NCBI RefSeq assembly: GCF_009208775.1
Contig: NZ_WFLM01000003.1
Coordinates: forward strand, 3,168-67,167
Origin: Silvanigrella paludirubra
GTDB lineage: Bacteria; Bdellovibrionota_B; Oligoflexia; Silvanigrellales; Silvanigrellaceae
DNA length: 64,000 nucleotides
Direction: 5' to 3'
Part shown: one piece after another, positions 31,069-41,846 of the stretch
Numbering within the stretch: position 1 is the first letter of the stretch
Layout of the letters: every line of letters starts with the position of its first letter
The notes under the pieces: generated by a model
What the model saw: only the letters and a program-made list of their open reading frames with translations
Databases searched by the model: none
What the model was told of the DNA's origin: nothing
Translations under genes and position numbers: made by a program

Positions 31069-31248
31069 ATTTAATTCAATTAAGAATCAGAATTTTTTTT
31101 GAATAAAGTTACGAAATAAAAAAATTAAAAGAGGATTTAAAACTTATTATTCTTTATTATACTGTACTTTATCAAATTAATTATTTTTAAAATTATCATT
31201 ACTGGAATATTTAAAATAATAATACACAAGATTAATTCTCTCAAAATA

Positions 31249-32739
31249 TTAAGTGAGAAAATATTTTTTAGCTGTATTAACTGCAGATTCGACAGCCCCT
31301 TCAATATAACCATAATTATTATAGCTGGTGTGTTCGCCAATAAAAAATAATCTATTGTTAAGCTCAGGTTCATTAAAATTTCCAAATAATGTTGTCATTT
31401 GTCCTTTTAAAGGGCAACTATAGGAACCATGTGTGTATTTATCTTCGATCCAATATTTTTCTACAAATTTATTATTATAAAACGTTTTTGAATTTGGCCA
31501 AACTTTATTATAAAATTCTAATGTTTCTTTAATAAGATTTTTATTTATTTTTTTTCCAAAATTACCGCCAAACCATGTATTTAAAGCACCCATATTTCCT
31601 TCTTGAAATTGAGTTGGCTCCCAAAAACAACCTCCCATTTCATCAGTTAAAAATCTTTTTAAAAGCTTGGGTTCAGTGTTTTCATTTGTCCAAAAGCGAT
31701 TTTCAAAATTTAATATTAATTTTCCATTCGTACCAAAACCAAGTTCTTTTATATTTTTTAATTTTATTGGATTTAATTCTAATTTATTAAAACTATCTAT
31801 TTTTCTTAATGCACCCAAAGGAATTGCCATTACAATTTTTTTTGCTTTAATTTCTTTTGTACCAAATGGAGTTATAAATGTTATTAAAAAATATGTTTTA
31901 TTATCTGATATATTTATTAAATTATAACCCATATTTATTTTAATTTTATTTAACAAACATCCTTTTAAAGTTTCAATTAACTTTATATTTCCACCATTAA
32001 TAGAATATTTTTCATCTAATCCGTTATATATTGTGAATTTTTCTTCACTCGAAAAATCAGTTGGAAATACTTGGAGAAAAACAATTGAACTAATTTCACT
32101 CATATCAGGTCCCATGAGAGCGCTATATGCTTTATTAAGCATTAGAATAAACCATGGTTCAATATCTTTAGCATATTTTTCAAGATATTCTGTAGCGGAA
32201 AGATTATCAAATTCTTTCCATGCTTCTTGATTTGTTTTATAGTCAGGCCAGTTAATTTCATTATTTGTTGTGAATTTATCTAATATTCTTTTATTAATAG
32301 TACCTAATTTTTTGGCTTCTTGAAATATTTCTAATTTCGATTTTTTTTCATTATTTGCAAAATATATATCTTTTGAAATATTAGAATGATTATTATCTTC
32401 AATTAATTTTAAATTAAGTTCTTTGCATAAATTTATTGTAAATAGCTGATCACTATTAATATGCTCTCCACCAAGCTCAACATGTTGATGATCTGAATTA
32501 AAATTTAAAATTGTTTGAATTCTTCCTCCTAACCTAGAATTGTTAGATTCAAATAATTGAATATTCTTATTTTGATTTTTAAGTAAATAGCAAAAAGTAA
32601 GACCTGAAACTCCTGAACCTATTACAGCAATATCTAAATAATTATTTGAAATTGCAGAAATTTTTGAATTAAAAAATAATCCTGAACTTAAAATTGTAGT
32701 ATTTTTTAAAAAATCTCTTCTTGAGTTTTTAACCGCCAT
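31249..32739 (-). CDS. Tat-exported flavin amine oxidase
   Basis: FAD-dependent oxidase of the monoamine-oxidase/L-amino-acid-oxidase family. The N-terminus has a twin-arginine signal NSRRDFLKNTTILSSG, so the folded, FAD-loaded enzyme is probably sent to the periplasm. The dinucleotide motif is IAVIGSGVSGLTF with the family's following ELGGEHI. Near the end FFIGEHTSYNNYGYIEGAVESA is the second FAD signature. 496 aa is normal. The product would be an aldehyde or keto acid plus ammonia and peroxide; the substrate is not predictable. Single gene; about 180 bp of plain A/T-rich DNA separate it from the convergent upstream gene. Confidence 0.85.
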   Translation of the reverse strand: MAVKNSRRDFLKNTTILSSGLFFNSKISAISNNYLDIAVIGSGVSGLTFCYLLKNQNKNIQLFESNNSRLGGRIQTILNFNSDHQHVELGGEHINSDQLFTINLCKELNLKLIEDNNHSNISKDIYFANNEKKSKLEIFQEAKKLGTINKRILDKFTTNNEINWPDYKTNQEAWKEFDNLSATEYLEKYAKDIEPWFILMLNKAYSALMGPDMSEISSIVFLQVFPTDFSSEEKFTIYNGLDEKYSINGGNIKLIETLKGCLLNKIKINMGYNLINISDNKTYFLITFITPFGTKEIKAKKIVMAIPLGALRKIDSFNKLELNPIKLKNIKELGFGTNGKLILNFENRFWTNENTEPKLLKRFLTDEMGGCFWEPTQFQEGNMGALNTWFGGNFGKKINKNLIKETLEFYNKVWPNSKTFYNNKFVEKYWIEDKYTHGSYSCPLKGQMTTLFGNFNEPELNNRLFFIGEHTSYNNYGYIEGAVESAVNTAKKYFLT

Positions 32740-32913
32740 TATTTAAATTCCTTTTTCGTTCTTTAAATATAATAATTTTAATAAAAATAACGGGGCACCC
32801 AATGTAAAATATAAAACATATTGTATCTTTTATACAAGACCTAATCTATTTTTTAATTCATAAAAATAATTTGATAAAAATATAAATAATATTTTATTTA
32901 ATTGAAATACAAA

Positions 32914-32948
32914 AAAAGCCTCAATAAAACTATTTTATTGAGGCTTTT
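32914..32948 (-). terminator. strong terminator of groESL
   Basis: A 16-bp perfect stem (32914-32929 against 32933-32948; AAAAGCCTCAATAAAA and its complement) with a 3-nt loop, followed on the minus strand by a T-run. It lies 32 bp after the groEL stop. On the plus strand the mirror U-run is shorter, so it mainly ends groEL. The rest of the gap to 32740 is featureless A/T. Confidence 0.85.
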
Positions 32949-32980
32949 AAATAAACTTTTTAATATAAATTAAAAAGATA

Positions 32981-34627
<1,647 letters not shown>

Positions 34628-34662
34628 CTAATGATTCCGTTTAATTTATTAAGCAAAAAAAA

Positions 34663-34950
34663 TTAACCAATTACGCCAAGAATGTCGTCTTCACGTAAAA
34701 TAAGGTGATCTTCACCTTCAACTTTGATTTCTGTACCGCTGTATTTACTAAATAGGACGCGATCGCCTACTTTAATATCAATTGCGCGAACATTACCATC
34801 TGCAAGTATTTTGCCGTTACCAACAGCAATTACAGTTGCTTCAACTGGCTTCTCTTTGGCATTGTCTGGAATGAGAATGCCGCCAGCAGTTTTAGTCTCT
34901 TCTGCTACACGCTTAACCAAAATGCGATCTGAAAGTGGACGAATCTTCAT
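34663..34950 (-). CDS. groES: co-chaperonin GroES
   Basis: Seven-subunit lid of GroEL. The 95-aa protein shows the family start [15 protein letters not shown], the mobile-loop region [19 protein letters not shown], and [18 protein letters not shown]. The frame extends upstream to 34983, but TGGAGG 8 nt before the ATG at 34950 and the universal N-terminus fix the start. It heads the groES-groEL operon, which has its own promoter and two operator-like dyads. Confidence 0.97.
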   Translation of the reverse strand: MKIRPLSDRILVKRVAEETKTAGGILIPDNAKEKPVEATVIAVGNGKILADGNVRAIDIKVGDRVLFSKYSGTEIKVEGEDHLILREDDILGVIG

Positions 34951-35008
34951 AATGAGCCTCCAAAAAGAGTGGGGAAAAACCACACAAGTAAAAGTATTAA
35001 TTTTAAAG

Positions 35009-35027
35009 GAGGATAATTGTTATCCTC
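35009..35027. promoter_or_regulatory. groES operator-like dyad, downstream of promoter
   Basis: Perfect 8-bp inverted repeat GAGGATAA-TTG-TTATCCTC, lying about +7 to +25 relative to the predicted groES start site. It is not the CIRCE element (TTAGCACTC-N9-GAGTGCTAA). Position in the early transcribed region suits a repressor site. As RNA it would also form a hairpin. Confidence 0.6.
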
Positions 35028-35040
35028 AAACCTTACGTGG

Positions 35041-35068
35041 AAAGTAAACGAGGTTTAAGATGTGTCAA
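35041..35068 (-). promoter_or_regulatory. groES-groEL promoter
   Basis: Minus strand: perfect -35 TTGACA (35068-35063), 16-bp spacer, -10 TACTTT (35046-35041). It looks like a vegetative sigma-70 promoter rather than a heat-shock sigma-32 one (no CTTGAA/CCCCAT pair). Transcription would begin near 35034, leaving an 84-nt leader. Confidence 0.55.
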
Positions 35069-35083
35069 GGATTTTTTTTTTGA

Positions 35084-35110
35084 ATGGATAACAAACAACT
35101 AATTATCCAT
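35084..35110. promoter_or_regulatory. second operator-like dyad upstream of groES promoter
   Basis: ATGGATAA (35084-35091) and TTATCCAT (35103-35110) are inverted around an 11-bp spacer. The inner GGATAA/TTATCC half-sites are the same as in the 35009-35027 dyad, with centres about 79 bp apart on either side of the promoter. The remaining bases to 35309 hold no gene or clear structure. Confidence 0.45.
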
Positions 35111-35309
35111 ATTTATTATGTTTTAATTCATTTTTATCTTTATAAGAGACCACCAAAAGCAAAGGTAGTTCAGGAGAGTGTATGATATTAATTTTATTAA
35201 AATATTAATATTTTATTATGAAATAAAAATTTAAAAAAGCTTTATTGAGTCTTATTATAAAATAGAGACAAAGCTTAAAGACAATAGCACAATAATTAAA
35301 GAAGAAAAA

Positions 35310-35876
35310 TTAATGGATATGAACTTCTTTTAAACGAGATAAACCAATAGTCTCAATAGAAATATCTTTAGAAGACTCTTTTGAAACAGAATAAACAATC
35401 CCTTTATCGTCAACAATTACAGATACAGGTATATCTTTCTTTTTCCAGTAAGAAATAATTAATTTCCCTTTAAAAACAGATTTTTTTAATTGATCTAAAA
35501 TTTTATCAGATGGATCTATCATTATTCCTAAAAAAATATTTTTCTTAATTTCAGAATATTCATATACCTTGGAGTTATCTGTAAACAACATTTTTGAACA
35601 TATTTGATGATTTGTACCTGTTTCTTTATAAAATAAAAACAAAGGTAAATACTCAGAATTTATTAATTTTATTTTATTTGATATTTTTATAAAATCATTA
35701 TCAACATCAAGAGGAATTCTATAGTCAGCATGTTCTTTTTTGTTAGGAGAGTTGCTTATCATGATAAAACTTGAGTTTTCTAAGCCAAATAATGATTGAA
35801 ATTTTAATAAATAAAAAACAATTAAATAACAACAAAAAGGTTTAATCATAAATAATTTTACCAAAAATGAATCCAC
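35310..35876 (-). CDS. secreted or membrane-anchored hypothetical protein
   Basis: A protein of up to 188 aa with an N-terminal hydrophobic segment (PFCCYLIVFYLLKFQSLFGL) acting as signal or anchor. A mixed alpha/beta body follows (LPLFLFYKETGTNHQICSKM; IPVSVIVDDKGIVYSVSKES). The frame opens with GTG at 35876; the ATG at 35849 gives a more normal signal-peptide start and 179 aa, but neither has a strong ribosome site. It lies 58 bp behind the dCMP deaminase gene on the same strand and may be co-transcribed. No family recognised. Confidence 0.55.
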   Translation of the reverse strand: MDSFLVKLFMIKPFCCYLIVFYLLKFQSLFGLENSSFIMISNSPNKKEHADYRIPLDVDNDFIKISNKIKLINSEYLPLFLFYKETGTNHQICSKMLFTDNSKVYEYSEIKKNIFLGIMIDPSDKILDQLKKSVFKGKLIISYWKKKDIPVSVIVDDKGIVYSVSKESSKDISIETIGLSRLKEVHIH

Positions 35877-35934
35877 ATGCCTAAAGCACGCTATTCATTA
35901 CATCAAAGAAAGACAGGATGCAAATAGGAGGATC

Positions 35935-36435
35935 TTACTCTGATGATTGGCGAACTTCTAAGCCACAAGATCGCATAAATTCCATAACAAAATCGTAATC
36001 TTCATTTTTATAAGCCGTTTTAAAAACAACCTGCTTTATTCCAGCAGTAATAATTGCTTTTGCGCAATCTCGACAAGGACTATATGTACAATATAGAGAA
36101 GAATTTCTTAGATCTTGTCTAGATGCTGCAATTGCATTGATTTCTGCATGAACCATAAAAGGATATTTGTCTGGCCTTAAATTTGGGAGTTTTGTATCAT
36201 CACATCCCGGTGGAAATCCATTGTAACCCGTTGCTAAAATTCTTTTATTTTCATCAATTAAAACAACTCCTACTTGAGTTTCACCATCATGACTTCGCTT
36301 AGAAACCGCTTCTGCAATTCCAATAAAATAATTATCCCATGAAGGTCTTTGAATAGTTTTTCTATTATTATAATTAATTTCAATTAAGGGGAAAGACTTT
36401 CTATCTTCTTTTAATTTAAAACTTGAATCGCTCAT
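35935..36435 (-). CDS. deoxycytidylate (dCMP) deaminase
   Basis: Zinc-dependent deaminase making dUMP for thymidylate synthesis (ComEB/Dcd-type of the cytidine deaminase superfamily). The zinc site is complete: [10 protein letters not shown] (His, catalytic Glu) and [17 protein letters not shown] (two Cys). The upstream [11 protein letters not shown] loop is the deoxynucleotide-binding signature of this family. 166 aa is typical. The ATG overlaps the stop of the upstream mutase gene by 4 bp, implying coupled translation, although the two enzymes have no shared pathway. Confidence 0.9.
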   Translation of the reverse strand: MSDSSFKLKEDRKSFPLIEINYNNRKTIQRPSWDNYFIGIAEAVSKRSHDGETQVGVVLIDENKRILATGYNGFPPGCDDTKLPNLRPDKYPFMVHAEINAIAASRQDLRNSSLYCTYSPCRDCAKAIITAGIKQVVFKTAYKNEDYDFVMEFMRSCGLEVRQSSE

Positions 36436-38048
36436 AAAATAATATTTTCCTTGTACTCACCAAATACTTCTCTCATCACATTGCAAATTTCACCTATACT
36501 TGCATAGGCTTTTACTGCATCAATAATATATGGCATTAAATTATCTGTTCCCTTAGCTGCGGTTTTTAAATGGGCTAAAGAAGTTTTCACGGCATTTTGA
36601 TCTCTCGTATTTTTTATATTTTTTAATCTATTAATTTGATTTTTTTCAACGGAGTCATCTATACGCAATAAACCTTCTTGTTCTTTTTCTTCAATTGAAA
36701 ATTGATTTACGCCTACTATAACTCTATTTTTATTTTCTATGTCTTGTTGATATTTGTAAGCTGATTTTTGAATTGCAGCTTGAACAAAGCCTTCTTCAAT
36801 TGCTTTTACCATTCCACCCATAGAATCAATTTTTGAAATAATTTCTAAGGCTTCATTTTCAATTCTATCTGTTATGGCCTCAACATAATAGCTGCCTGCA
36901 AGCGGATCTACCGTTTCTGCAACTCCACTTTCATGTGCAATAATTTGTTGGGTACGCAAAGCGATGCGAGCGGATTCTTCTGTTGGCAAAGCCAGAGCTT
37001 CATCTTTACTATTTGTGTGAAGACTTTGAGTGCCTCCTAAAACAGCAGCTAATGCCTGAATTGTTACCCTAACAATATTATTATCTGGCTGCTGCGCAGT
37101 GAGCGTAGAACCAGCAGTTTGTGTATGAAAACGTAACATCAAACTTTTTGGATTTTTTGCATGAAAACGTTCCTTCATTATTTTAGCCCAAATACGTCTT
37201 GCTGCTCTAAATTTACCAACCTCTTCTAAAAGGTCTGTAAAGCTATTAAAAAAGAAAGACAATCTTGGAGCAAATTCATCTACATCTAATCCCGATTTTA
37301 TAGCAGCTTCTACGTAAGCAATCCCATCAGATAATGTAAATCCAATTTCTTCGGAAGCAGTGCTTCCTGCTTCACGAATATGGTATCCACTTATAGAAAT
37401 AGTATTCCATAAAGGAACATTTTTTTTGCAGTAAGAAAATATATCTGTAATTATTCGCATAGATTGTTTTGGAGGATATATATAAGTTCCTCTCGAAATA
37501 TATTCTTTTAAAATATCATTTTGAATCGTACCACGTAATTTATCGCTTGATATACCTTGCTTTTCGGCAACTACAATATAAAGCGCTAGCAAAACAGAGG
37601 CAGAGGCATTTATTGTCATAGATGTAGATATTTTATCTAAAGGAATTCCATTTAATAATATTTCCATATCAGCAAGAGTGTCTATAGCCACTCCTACTTT
37701 TCCTACTTCACCAGATGCCTCGGGACTATCTGAATCGTAACCAATTTGAGTAGGCAAATCAAAGGCAACACTTAAGCCTGTTTGTCCTTGACTTAATAAA
37801 TATTTATATCTGTTGTTACTTTCCTCAGCAGTTGCAAAACCAGCGTATTGCCGCATAGTCCAAAGACTACTTCGGTACATTTTAGAATGGACACCGCGTG
37901 TAAAAGGATATTCACCTGGAAATCCTATTTTTTCTAAATATTTTTTATCTTCTTTAGCATTTTCTAGTGAGTAAATCTCATGAATCAATGAGCTTGAAGC
38001 AGTAATAAATTCTGATTTACGGAGCGGATCCTTTTTATTAATAGACAT
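36432..38048 (-). CDS. acyl-CoA mutase (methylmalonyl-CoA mutase) large subunit
   Basis: The 538-aa catalytic barrel of a B12-dependent acyl-CoA mutase of the separate-subunit type. It has the substrate-binding barrel ([72 protein letters not shown]) and the [10 protein letters not shown] motif. It lacks the C-terminal cobalamin-binding domain (DxHxxG), so a separate small subunit must exist outside this window. The position of the catalytic Tyr of P. shermanii methylmalonyl-CoA mutase (TRGPYxTMY) holds His54 here (TRGVHSKMY). I recall His there in many enzymes of this subclass, so methylmalonyl-CoA is the likely but not certain substrate. It follows a lipoprotein gene by 29 bp. Confidence 0.85.
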   Translation of the reverse strand: MSINKKDPLRKSEFITASSSLIHEIYSLENAKEDKKYLEKIGFPGEYPFTRGVHSKMYRSSLWTMRQYAGFATAEESNNRYKYLLSQGQTGLSVAFDLPTQIGYDSDSPEASGEVGKVGVAIDTLADMEILLNGIPLDKISTSMTINASASVLLALYIVVAEKQGISSDKLRGTIQNDILKEYISRGTYIYPPKQSMRIITDIFSYCKKNVPLWNTISISGYHIREAGSTASEEIGFTLSDGIAYVEAAIKSGLDVDEFAPRLSFFFNSFTDLLEEVGKFRAARRIWAKIMKERFHAKNPKSLMLRFHTQTAGSTLTAQQPDNNIVRVTIQALAAVLGGTQSLHTNSKDEALALPTEESARIALRTQQIIAHESGVAETVDPLAGSYYVEAITDRIENEALEIISKIDSMGGMVKAIEEGFVQAAIQKSAYKYQQDIENKNRVIVGVNQFSIEEKEQEGLLRIDDSVEKNQINRLKNIKNTRDQNAVKTSLAHLKTAAKGTDNLMPYIIDAVKAYASIGEICNVMREVFGEYKENIIL

Positions 38049-38077
38049 TTCACAACCTCTTTTAATATCAAAACTAT

Positions 38078-38863
38078 TTATTTTTTATCCGTCTTCATTT
38101 TAGAAATTCGCCCTGGAAAATTCTCCCAATAATTATCAGTAAATATTTGATTTAAAAGATCATCCCAACTTGGAAAATATTTTTTATCTGCTGGATTTAT
38201 TAAAGAAGCGGAGGCATCTTTACCCCAAATTAATTTACCATTATTTGTATCCACAAGTAAAATAGAAAAACTTCCATGAATACTATAAATATCTTCTTTT
38301 GCCGCAGAATTTATTTCTGTAATAACTACGATTAAAGCAGTATCTGCATTTAAAACTTTAGCTGCTAATCCATTTAAATTTTCTATCCATAATCTATCAG
38401 GAGAAAGACAGTAAGTATAAAATTCCATGAAATTTCTTCTTGCTAGACAACTAGATGTAATTAATAATCTTGTAGATGTTTGACTTGAATTAAATCTGTC
38501 TGCGACTGCTTTCATACTTTCATTCAATTTATCCCAAATATTTGGTTTTGCATTTCCTAATGCACTTGCTACAGCAGAAAATGCGTAACCATTAATATTT
38601 GGCTGTCCACTAAATGATTGCATGACTTTGTTCTGAATTTTATTTACCAATTGATGTGTATTTATAATAGCTGGATCAATTAAAGAATGTTTTGATGGAT
38701 CGGGTAATAAAAATACGGGAACAGCAATAATGGAAGCAGGATTTACGGCTTCATATCCTTCTTGAATTCCGTTATTTAAAGGCTTCATAGTCTGGCATGA
38801 ATAAAAAATAAATGAAAATATACAAATTGTCGCAAATCTATCCACAATGCGTTTTAAATGCAT
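38078..38863 (-). CDS. lipoprotein of unknown function
   Basis: The signal sequence ends in a lipobox FYSC followed by QTMKP, so the protein is probably lipid-anchored. The 230-residue mature part begins with a stretch about [23 protein letters not shown] and has features of the 'GNA1162/curli-assembly-like' kind of fold ([11 protein letters not shown], then [13 protein letters not shown]), but I cannot name it. AAGGA upstream of the ATG at 38863 sets the start; a longer frame to 38893 lacks a site. A candidate promoter lies at 38924-38951. It heads the run lipoprotein - mutase - dCMP deaminase. Confidence 0.7.
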   Translation of the reverse strand: MHLKRIVDRFATICIFSFIFYSCQTMKPLNNGIQEGYEAVNPASIIAVPVFLLPDPSKHSLIDPAIINTHQLVNKIQNKVMQSFSGQPNINGYAFSAVASALGNAKPNIWDKLNESMKAVADRFNSSQTSTRLLITSSCLARRNFMEFYTYCLSPDRLWIENLNGLAAKVLNADTALIVVITEINSAAKEDIYSIHGSFSILLVDTNNGKLIWGKDASASLINPADKKYFPSWDDLLNQIFTDNYWENFPGRISKMKTDKK

Positions 38864-38923
38864 TTTATGTTTCCTTAAAATTACCCTTAACAACTTGACG
38901 AACTCAAGGTATTAACAAAAATT

Positions 38924-38951
38924 AATATAATAAAAGAAAAATCCTAATCAA
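38924..38951 (-). promoter_or_regulatory. candidate promoter for lipoprotein-mutase operon
   Basis: Minus strand TTGATT (38951-38946), 16-bp spacer, TATATT (38929-38924), about 55 bp before the lipoprotein start codon. Good -10, moderate -35. Confidence 0.4.
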
Positions 38952-38958
38952 TAACAAT

Positions 38959-40083
38959 CTATTTATTCAATAATTCCTTTAACTGTTTAATCGTTTTTAA
39001 AATTAATTCATTATTTGAAGATGCAAGATTATCTAATATATCATTTAGCCCATCCGTTTTTGTAGCGTACAAATGATATAATGCATTTCGAACAAGTCCT
39101 TGAAATTTTGCTCTTGTAGCAGCCGTACCTCCAAACCATTTTTCATACTGAGTTATATCCATTAAAGCAATTTCTTTAACATTTAATGATAAAAAAGGCT
39201 TGTGATATTCTGAAAATTCTTTTAAAATTGAAAAATCAGTTGTTACAATATTATAAGGACAGACTTCTTGACAAATATCACATCCATATATTGTATTCTT
39301 AAAATGAGAAATAAACTCATTTGGCACAATATCTCTATGCTCAATACTTAAATAGGAGAGACAACGGTTAGCGTCAAGAAAATATGGTTTTTTAAATGCA
39401 TTTGTGGGACAAGCGTCTAAGCATTTTCTACATTCACCACAGTCTAGATTACCTATTGGATTTATTTTATTTTGATTTAATTCAATAATTTCTTCCAAAG
39501 GAAGATCCGTTAATAAAGTAGCAATAAAAAAAAAGCTACCCATTCCAGGTCTTATTAGCATTGTATTTTTTCCAATAAATCCCAAAAAAGCTTCACGTGC
39601 ATGCGCTCTATCAAAAAAAGGGATGGAATCTACTACAGCTCTATATTGAAATTGATTATTTAGATAATTTTGGAGATTTTTCGCTATTTTATTTAAATTA
39701 TTTTTTAAAGTTTTATGATAATCTTTTCCGTAAACATATCGAGAAATTAATTTTTTTGAAATTATAGATTCTTCATTAATAAAATTATCATGTTTATTTA
39801 AATTTTTATATTTACTATTTCTTGTTCTGTGCCCTGTTGCATAAGGGAACAAAATAATTATTGCATTTTTTACATTTGGTAAAATTAAATTAGGATTTGC
39901 TCTTGCTTCAAAATTATTTTCTAAAAAAGACATTTCAGCATGAGCATTTTCTGAGAGCCATAATTTGAATGCAGGAATATCTTTTTCTAATATTTTTGAA
40001 TGATTTTTTTCAAATGAAAATACAGCAGATGCAAAAGCGCCATTTTGTTTTAATAAATCAGTTATTTCATTCTTTAATTTCAT
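38959..40083 (-). CDS. queG: epoxyqueuosine reductase
   Basis: B12- and iron-sulfur-dependent enzyme of the last step of queuosine synthesis in tRNA anticodons. The ferredoxin-like region has both cluster motifs, CGECRKCLDACPTNAF and CDICQEVCPYN. The conserved FDRAHAREAFLGFIGKNTMLI precedes them, and a HEAT-like helical tail follows (WFGGTAATRAKFQGLVRNAL). 374 aa is normal. The start overlaps the stop of the cation efflux gene by 4 bp. With trmB upstream the operon carries two tRNA-modification enzymes. Confidence 0.95.
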   Translation of the reverse strand: MKLKNEITDLLKQNGAFASAVFSFEKNHSKILEKDIPAFKLWLSENAHAEMSFLENNFEARANPNLILPNVKNAIIILFPYATGHRTRNSKYKNLNKHDNFINEESIISKKLISRYVYGKDYHKTLKNNLNKIAKNLQNYLNNQFQYRAVVDSIPFFDRAHAREAFLGFIGKNTMLIRPGMGSFFFIATLLTDLPLEEIIELNQNKINPIGNLDCGECRKCLDACPTNAFKKPYFLDANRCLSYLSIEHRDIVPNEFISHFKNTIYGCDICQEVCPYNIVTTDFSILKEFSEYHKPFLSLNVKEIALMDITQYEKWFGGTAATRAKFQGLVRNALYHLYATKTDGLNDILDNLASSNNELILKTIKQLKELLNK

Positions 40084-41000
40084 GAGCTCATTCTTACACT
40101 ACTAGGATCAGCATGAACAATAACATCTCCATCAAACTCAAGCTCAAGTGAATCTTCTATTTTTTCTATTATAATGTGGACCTCGTTAAAAGATAATTCA
40201 TCTGGTAAAGTTACATGGAAATCAAAAAAGTATTTATATCCACTTTTTCTACCTCTAAAACGATGAATATCTAAAACTCTTGAGTCTGTTTCTTTAATTA
40301 TTTTTTTAGCTTTTATTTTAATTTCGTCAGAAATATCATGATCCATTAATTCATTTATACTAGTTTTTACAAGCCCAAATGCACCGTAAATAATATACAA
40401 TGAAAAAACCAGAGCTATTATTGGATCTAATATTGGATTGCCAAATAAAATAACAATAAAAATAGCTATTCCACTCGCAATATTTGTGACTAAATCCACT
40501 TTATAGTGCTCTGAGTCTGCTAACAAAGCAGGACTATTTAATTTATCACCATTTCTTTTTAACATTTTAGTCACATAAAAACTAACCATGCCAGCGAAAA
40601 CAAAAAAGGCAACCTGCCTCCAATCTGCATGAAAATCTAAAGTAACATTTCCTTTTAAACTATCATATATTTGCCTTGCGCTTGATGCAATAATTCCAAT
40701 AGCACCACCAATGATCAAACAGCCTTGGCCTAAAGCAGCAATACTTTCTACACGGCCGTGCCCATAAGGGTGATTATTATCGGGATCTAATCGAGAGAAT
40801 TTTACTATTTTTCTATTCACCAAACTGACAAGCATATCCATTGTGCTATCCCATGCAGATAAAGCAACAACCATTGAGCCTGTTAGTAAAAATAATATGA
40901 GTTTACCCAGAGCTAATACAGCAGCACAAAGCGCTGCTGTTAGTGCCGCTCTTTGTGCTATTTTTGAATCTAAAGAATCTTTAGAATGCTCTATTTGCAT
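40080..41000 (-). CDS. cation diffusion facilitator (FieF-like metal efflux)
   Basis: Inner-membrane proton/metal antiporter exporting divalent cations such as Zn or Fe. Six membrane helices are apparent, with the site-A aspartates in SAWDSTMDMLVS and the His/Asp pair in DSEHYKVDLVTN. The NHPYGHGRVESIAALGQG loop is diagnostic. The cytoplasmic C-terminal domain has the metal-binding-type DIHRFRGRKSG and FDFHVTLPDE. 306 aa is typical. Lies between trmB (21 bp upstream) and queG (4-bp overlap). Confidence 0.93.
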   Translation of the reverse strand: MQIEHSKDSLDSKIAQRAALTAALCAAVLALGKLILFLLTGSMVVALSAWDSTMDMLVSLVNRKIVKFSRLDPDNNHPYGHGRVESIAALGQGCLIIGGAIGIIASSARQIYDSLKGNVTLDFHADWRQVAFFVFAGMVSFYVTKMLKRNGDKLNSPALLADSEHYKVDLVTNIASGIAIFIVILFGNPILDPIIALVFSLYIIYGAFGLVKTSINELMDHDISDEIKIKAKKIIKETDSRVLDIHRFRGRKSGYKYFFDFHVTLPDELSFNEVHIIIEKIEDSLELEFDGDVIVHADPSSVRMSS

Positions 41001-41021
41001 AAAAACACTTCTTTCTAACTA

Positions 41022-41723
41022 TTATTCTTTAATATAAACTCTTTGATAAAAAGGAACACCTTTACCCGTAAATAACTTTTGAAAAGCGGTTTCATATGGC
41101 CCACCTAAAATATCTCTGGGCTGCGGTAAAGGTTCTCCATTTAGACCATCATCAGGAACAAAACCAGATTCTAGCATTAATTTATTTGTTTCTTCAAAAT
41201 ATTGTTCATGATCTGTTTTAAACCAAAAAAATCCTTTTGGAGCTAATTTTTGATATAAATTATCAATAAATTCTTTTTTAAGTAATCTATTTTTTTCATG
41301 CCTATCTTTAGGCCATGGGTCAGGAAAAAAAACGCAAACACCATTTAAACTTTTATCAGGAATAATTTCACTTAAAAAAGCTCTTCCATCACAAATTGCA
41401 ATTTTTCCATTATCTATATTTAATCTTTTTAATTTACGCGCCGCTTTAACAACTCTTTTATAAGTTATATCTATACCTAAAATATTTAATTGCTTATTTT
41501 GCGAGGCGATTTCAAGAACATTTTTACCCATATAACAACCAATTTCTAAAATCAGAGGTTTACTTGTATCTTTAAATAGCGTCGAAATTTTTTCATTTAA
41601 TTCATTTTGAGTAAATAAATAATCTGCTAATTGAATTGCTTCTTTCAGATAAGGATTCTCATGTCTATCAGGAGCGTTCTCACCTTTTCTTAAGTTATCT
41701 ATAATAGTTCCAACTTTTCTCAT
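41022..41723 (-). CDS. trmB: tRNA (guanine-N7)-methyltransferase
   Basis: Methylates G46 of tRNAs with S-adenosylmethionine. The SAM-binding motif is LEIGCYMGKNVLEIA (Cys replaces the more usual Gly in GxGxG), followed by GIDITYKRVVKAARK. The hallmark VFFPDPWPKDRHEKNRL contains the catalytic region. The C-terminal GGPYETAFQKLFTGKGVPFY is also typical. 233 aa is normal. First gene of trmB - cation efflux - queG. Divergent from the OmpA-like gene. Confidence 0.94.
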   Translation of the reverse strand: MRKVGTIIDNLRKGENAPDRHENPYLKEAIQLADYLFTQNELNEKISTLFKDTSKPLILEIGCYMGKNVLEIASQNKQLNILGIDITYKRVVKAARKLKRLNIDNGKIAICDGRAFLSEIIPDKSLNGVCVFFPDPWPKDRHEKNRLLKKEFIDNLYQKLAPKGFFWFKTDHEQYFEETNKLMLESGFVPDDGLNGEPLPQPRDILGGPYETAFQKLFTGKGVPFYQRVYIKE

Positions 41724-41770
41724 TTATAAGAATCTTTCTCTTATTTTCAATAATTTGACAAAATAAATTC

Positions 41771-41822
41771 TTGCCCAGCCTTACCAACGCAGGTTGCCGA
41801 AAAGGGAAGAAGGAATCAAGCC
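41771..41822 (+). promoter_or_regulatory. GC-rich leader before OmpA-like gene
   Basis: This 52-bp stretch is visibly richer in G/C than the flanking intergenic DNA and sits within the leader. It can fold locally (CAAC-GCAG-GTTG at about 41784-41795, and ACC/GGT within CCTT...AAGG). A TTGACA lies at 41755-41760 and would serve as -35, with only a poor -10 (AGCCTT, 16 bp on). I recognise no riboswitch class. Confidence 0.3.
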
Positions 41823-41846
41823 AAATTTTAATTCTTTAGGAAAAGC

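Noticed and set aside
31137-31385. 82-aa hydrophobic minus-strand frame
   Set aside because: Overlaps the end of the amine oxidase gene in another frame, no ribosome site; composition effect of A/T-rich DNA.
35009-35027. lac operator (GGATAACAATT resemblance)
   Set aside because: Shares only part of one half-site with lacO, and the context is a chaperone operon; taken as chance.
34984-35110. CIRCE/HrcA operator or sigma-32 promoter for groESL
   Set aside because: No TTAGCACTC-N9-GAGTGCTAA and no CTTGAA/CCCCAT pair; the dyads here have a different core.
38894-38923. Terminator after the candidate promoter (CTTGA-CGAAC-TCAAG)
   Set aside because: Five-bp stem without a U-run; too weak to call.
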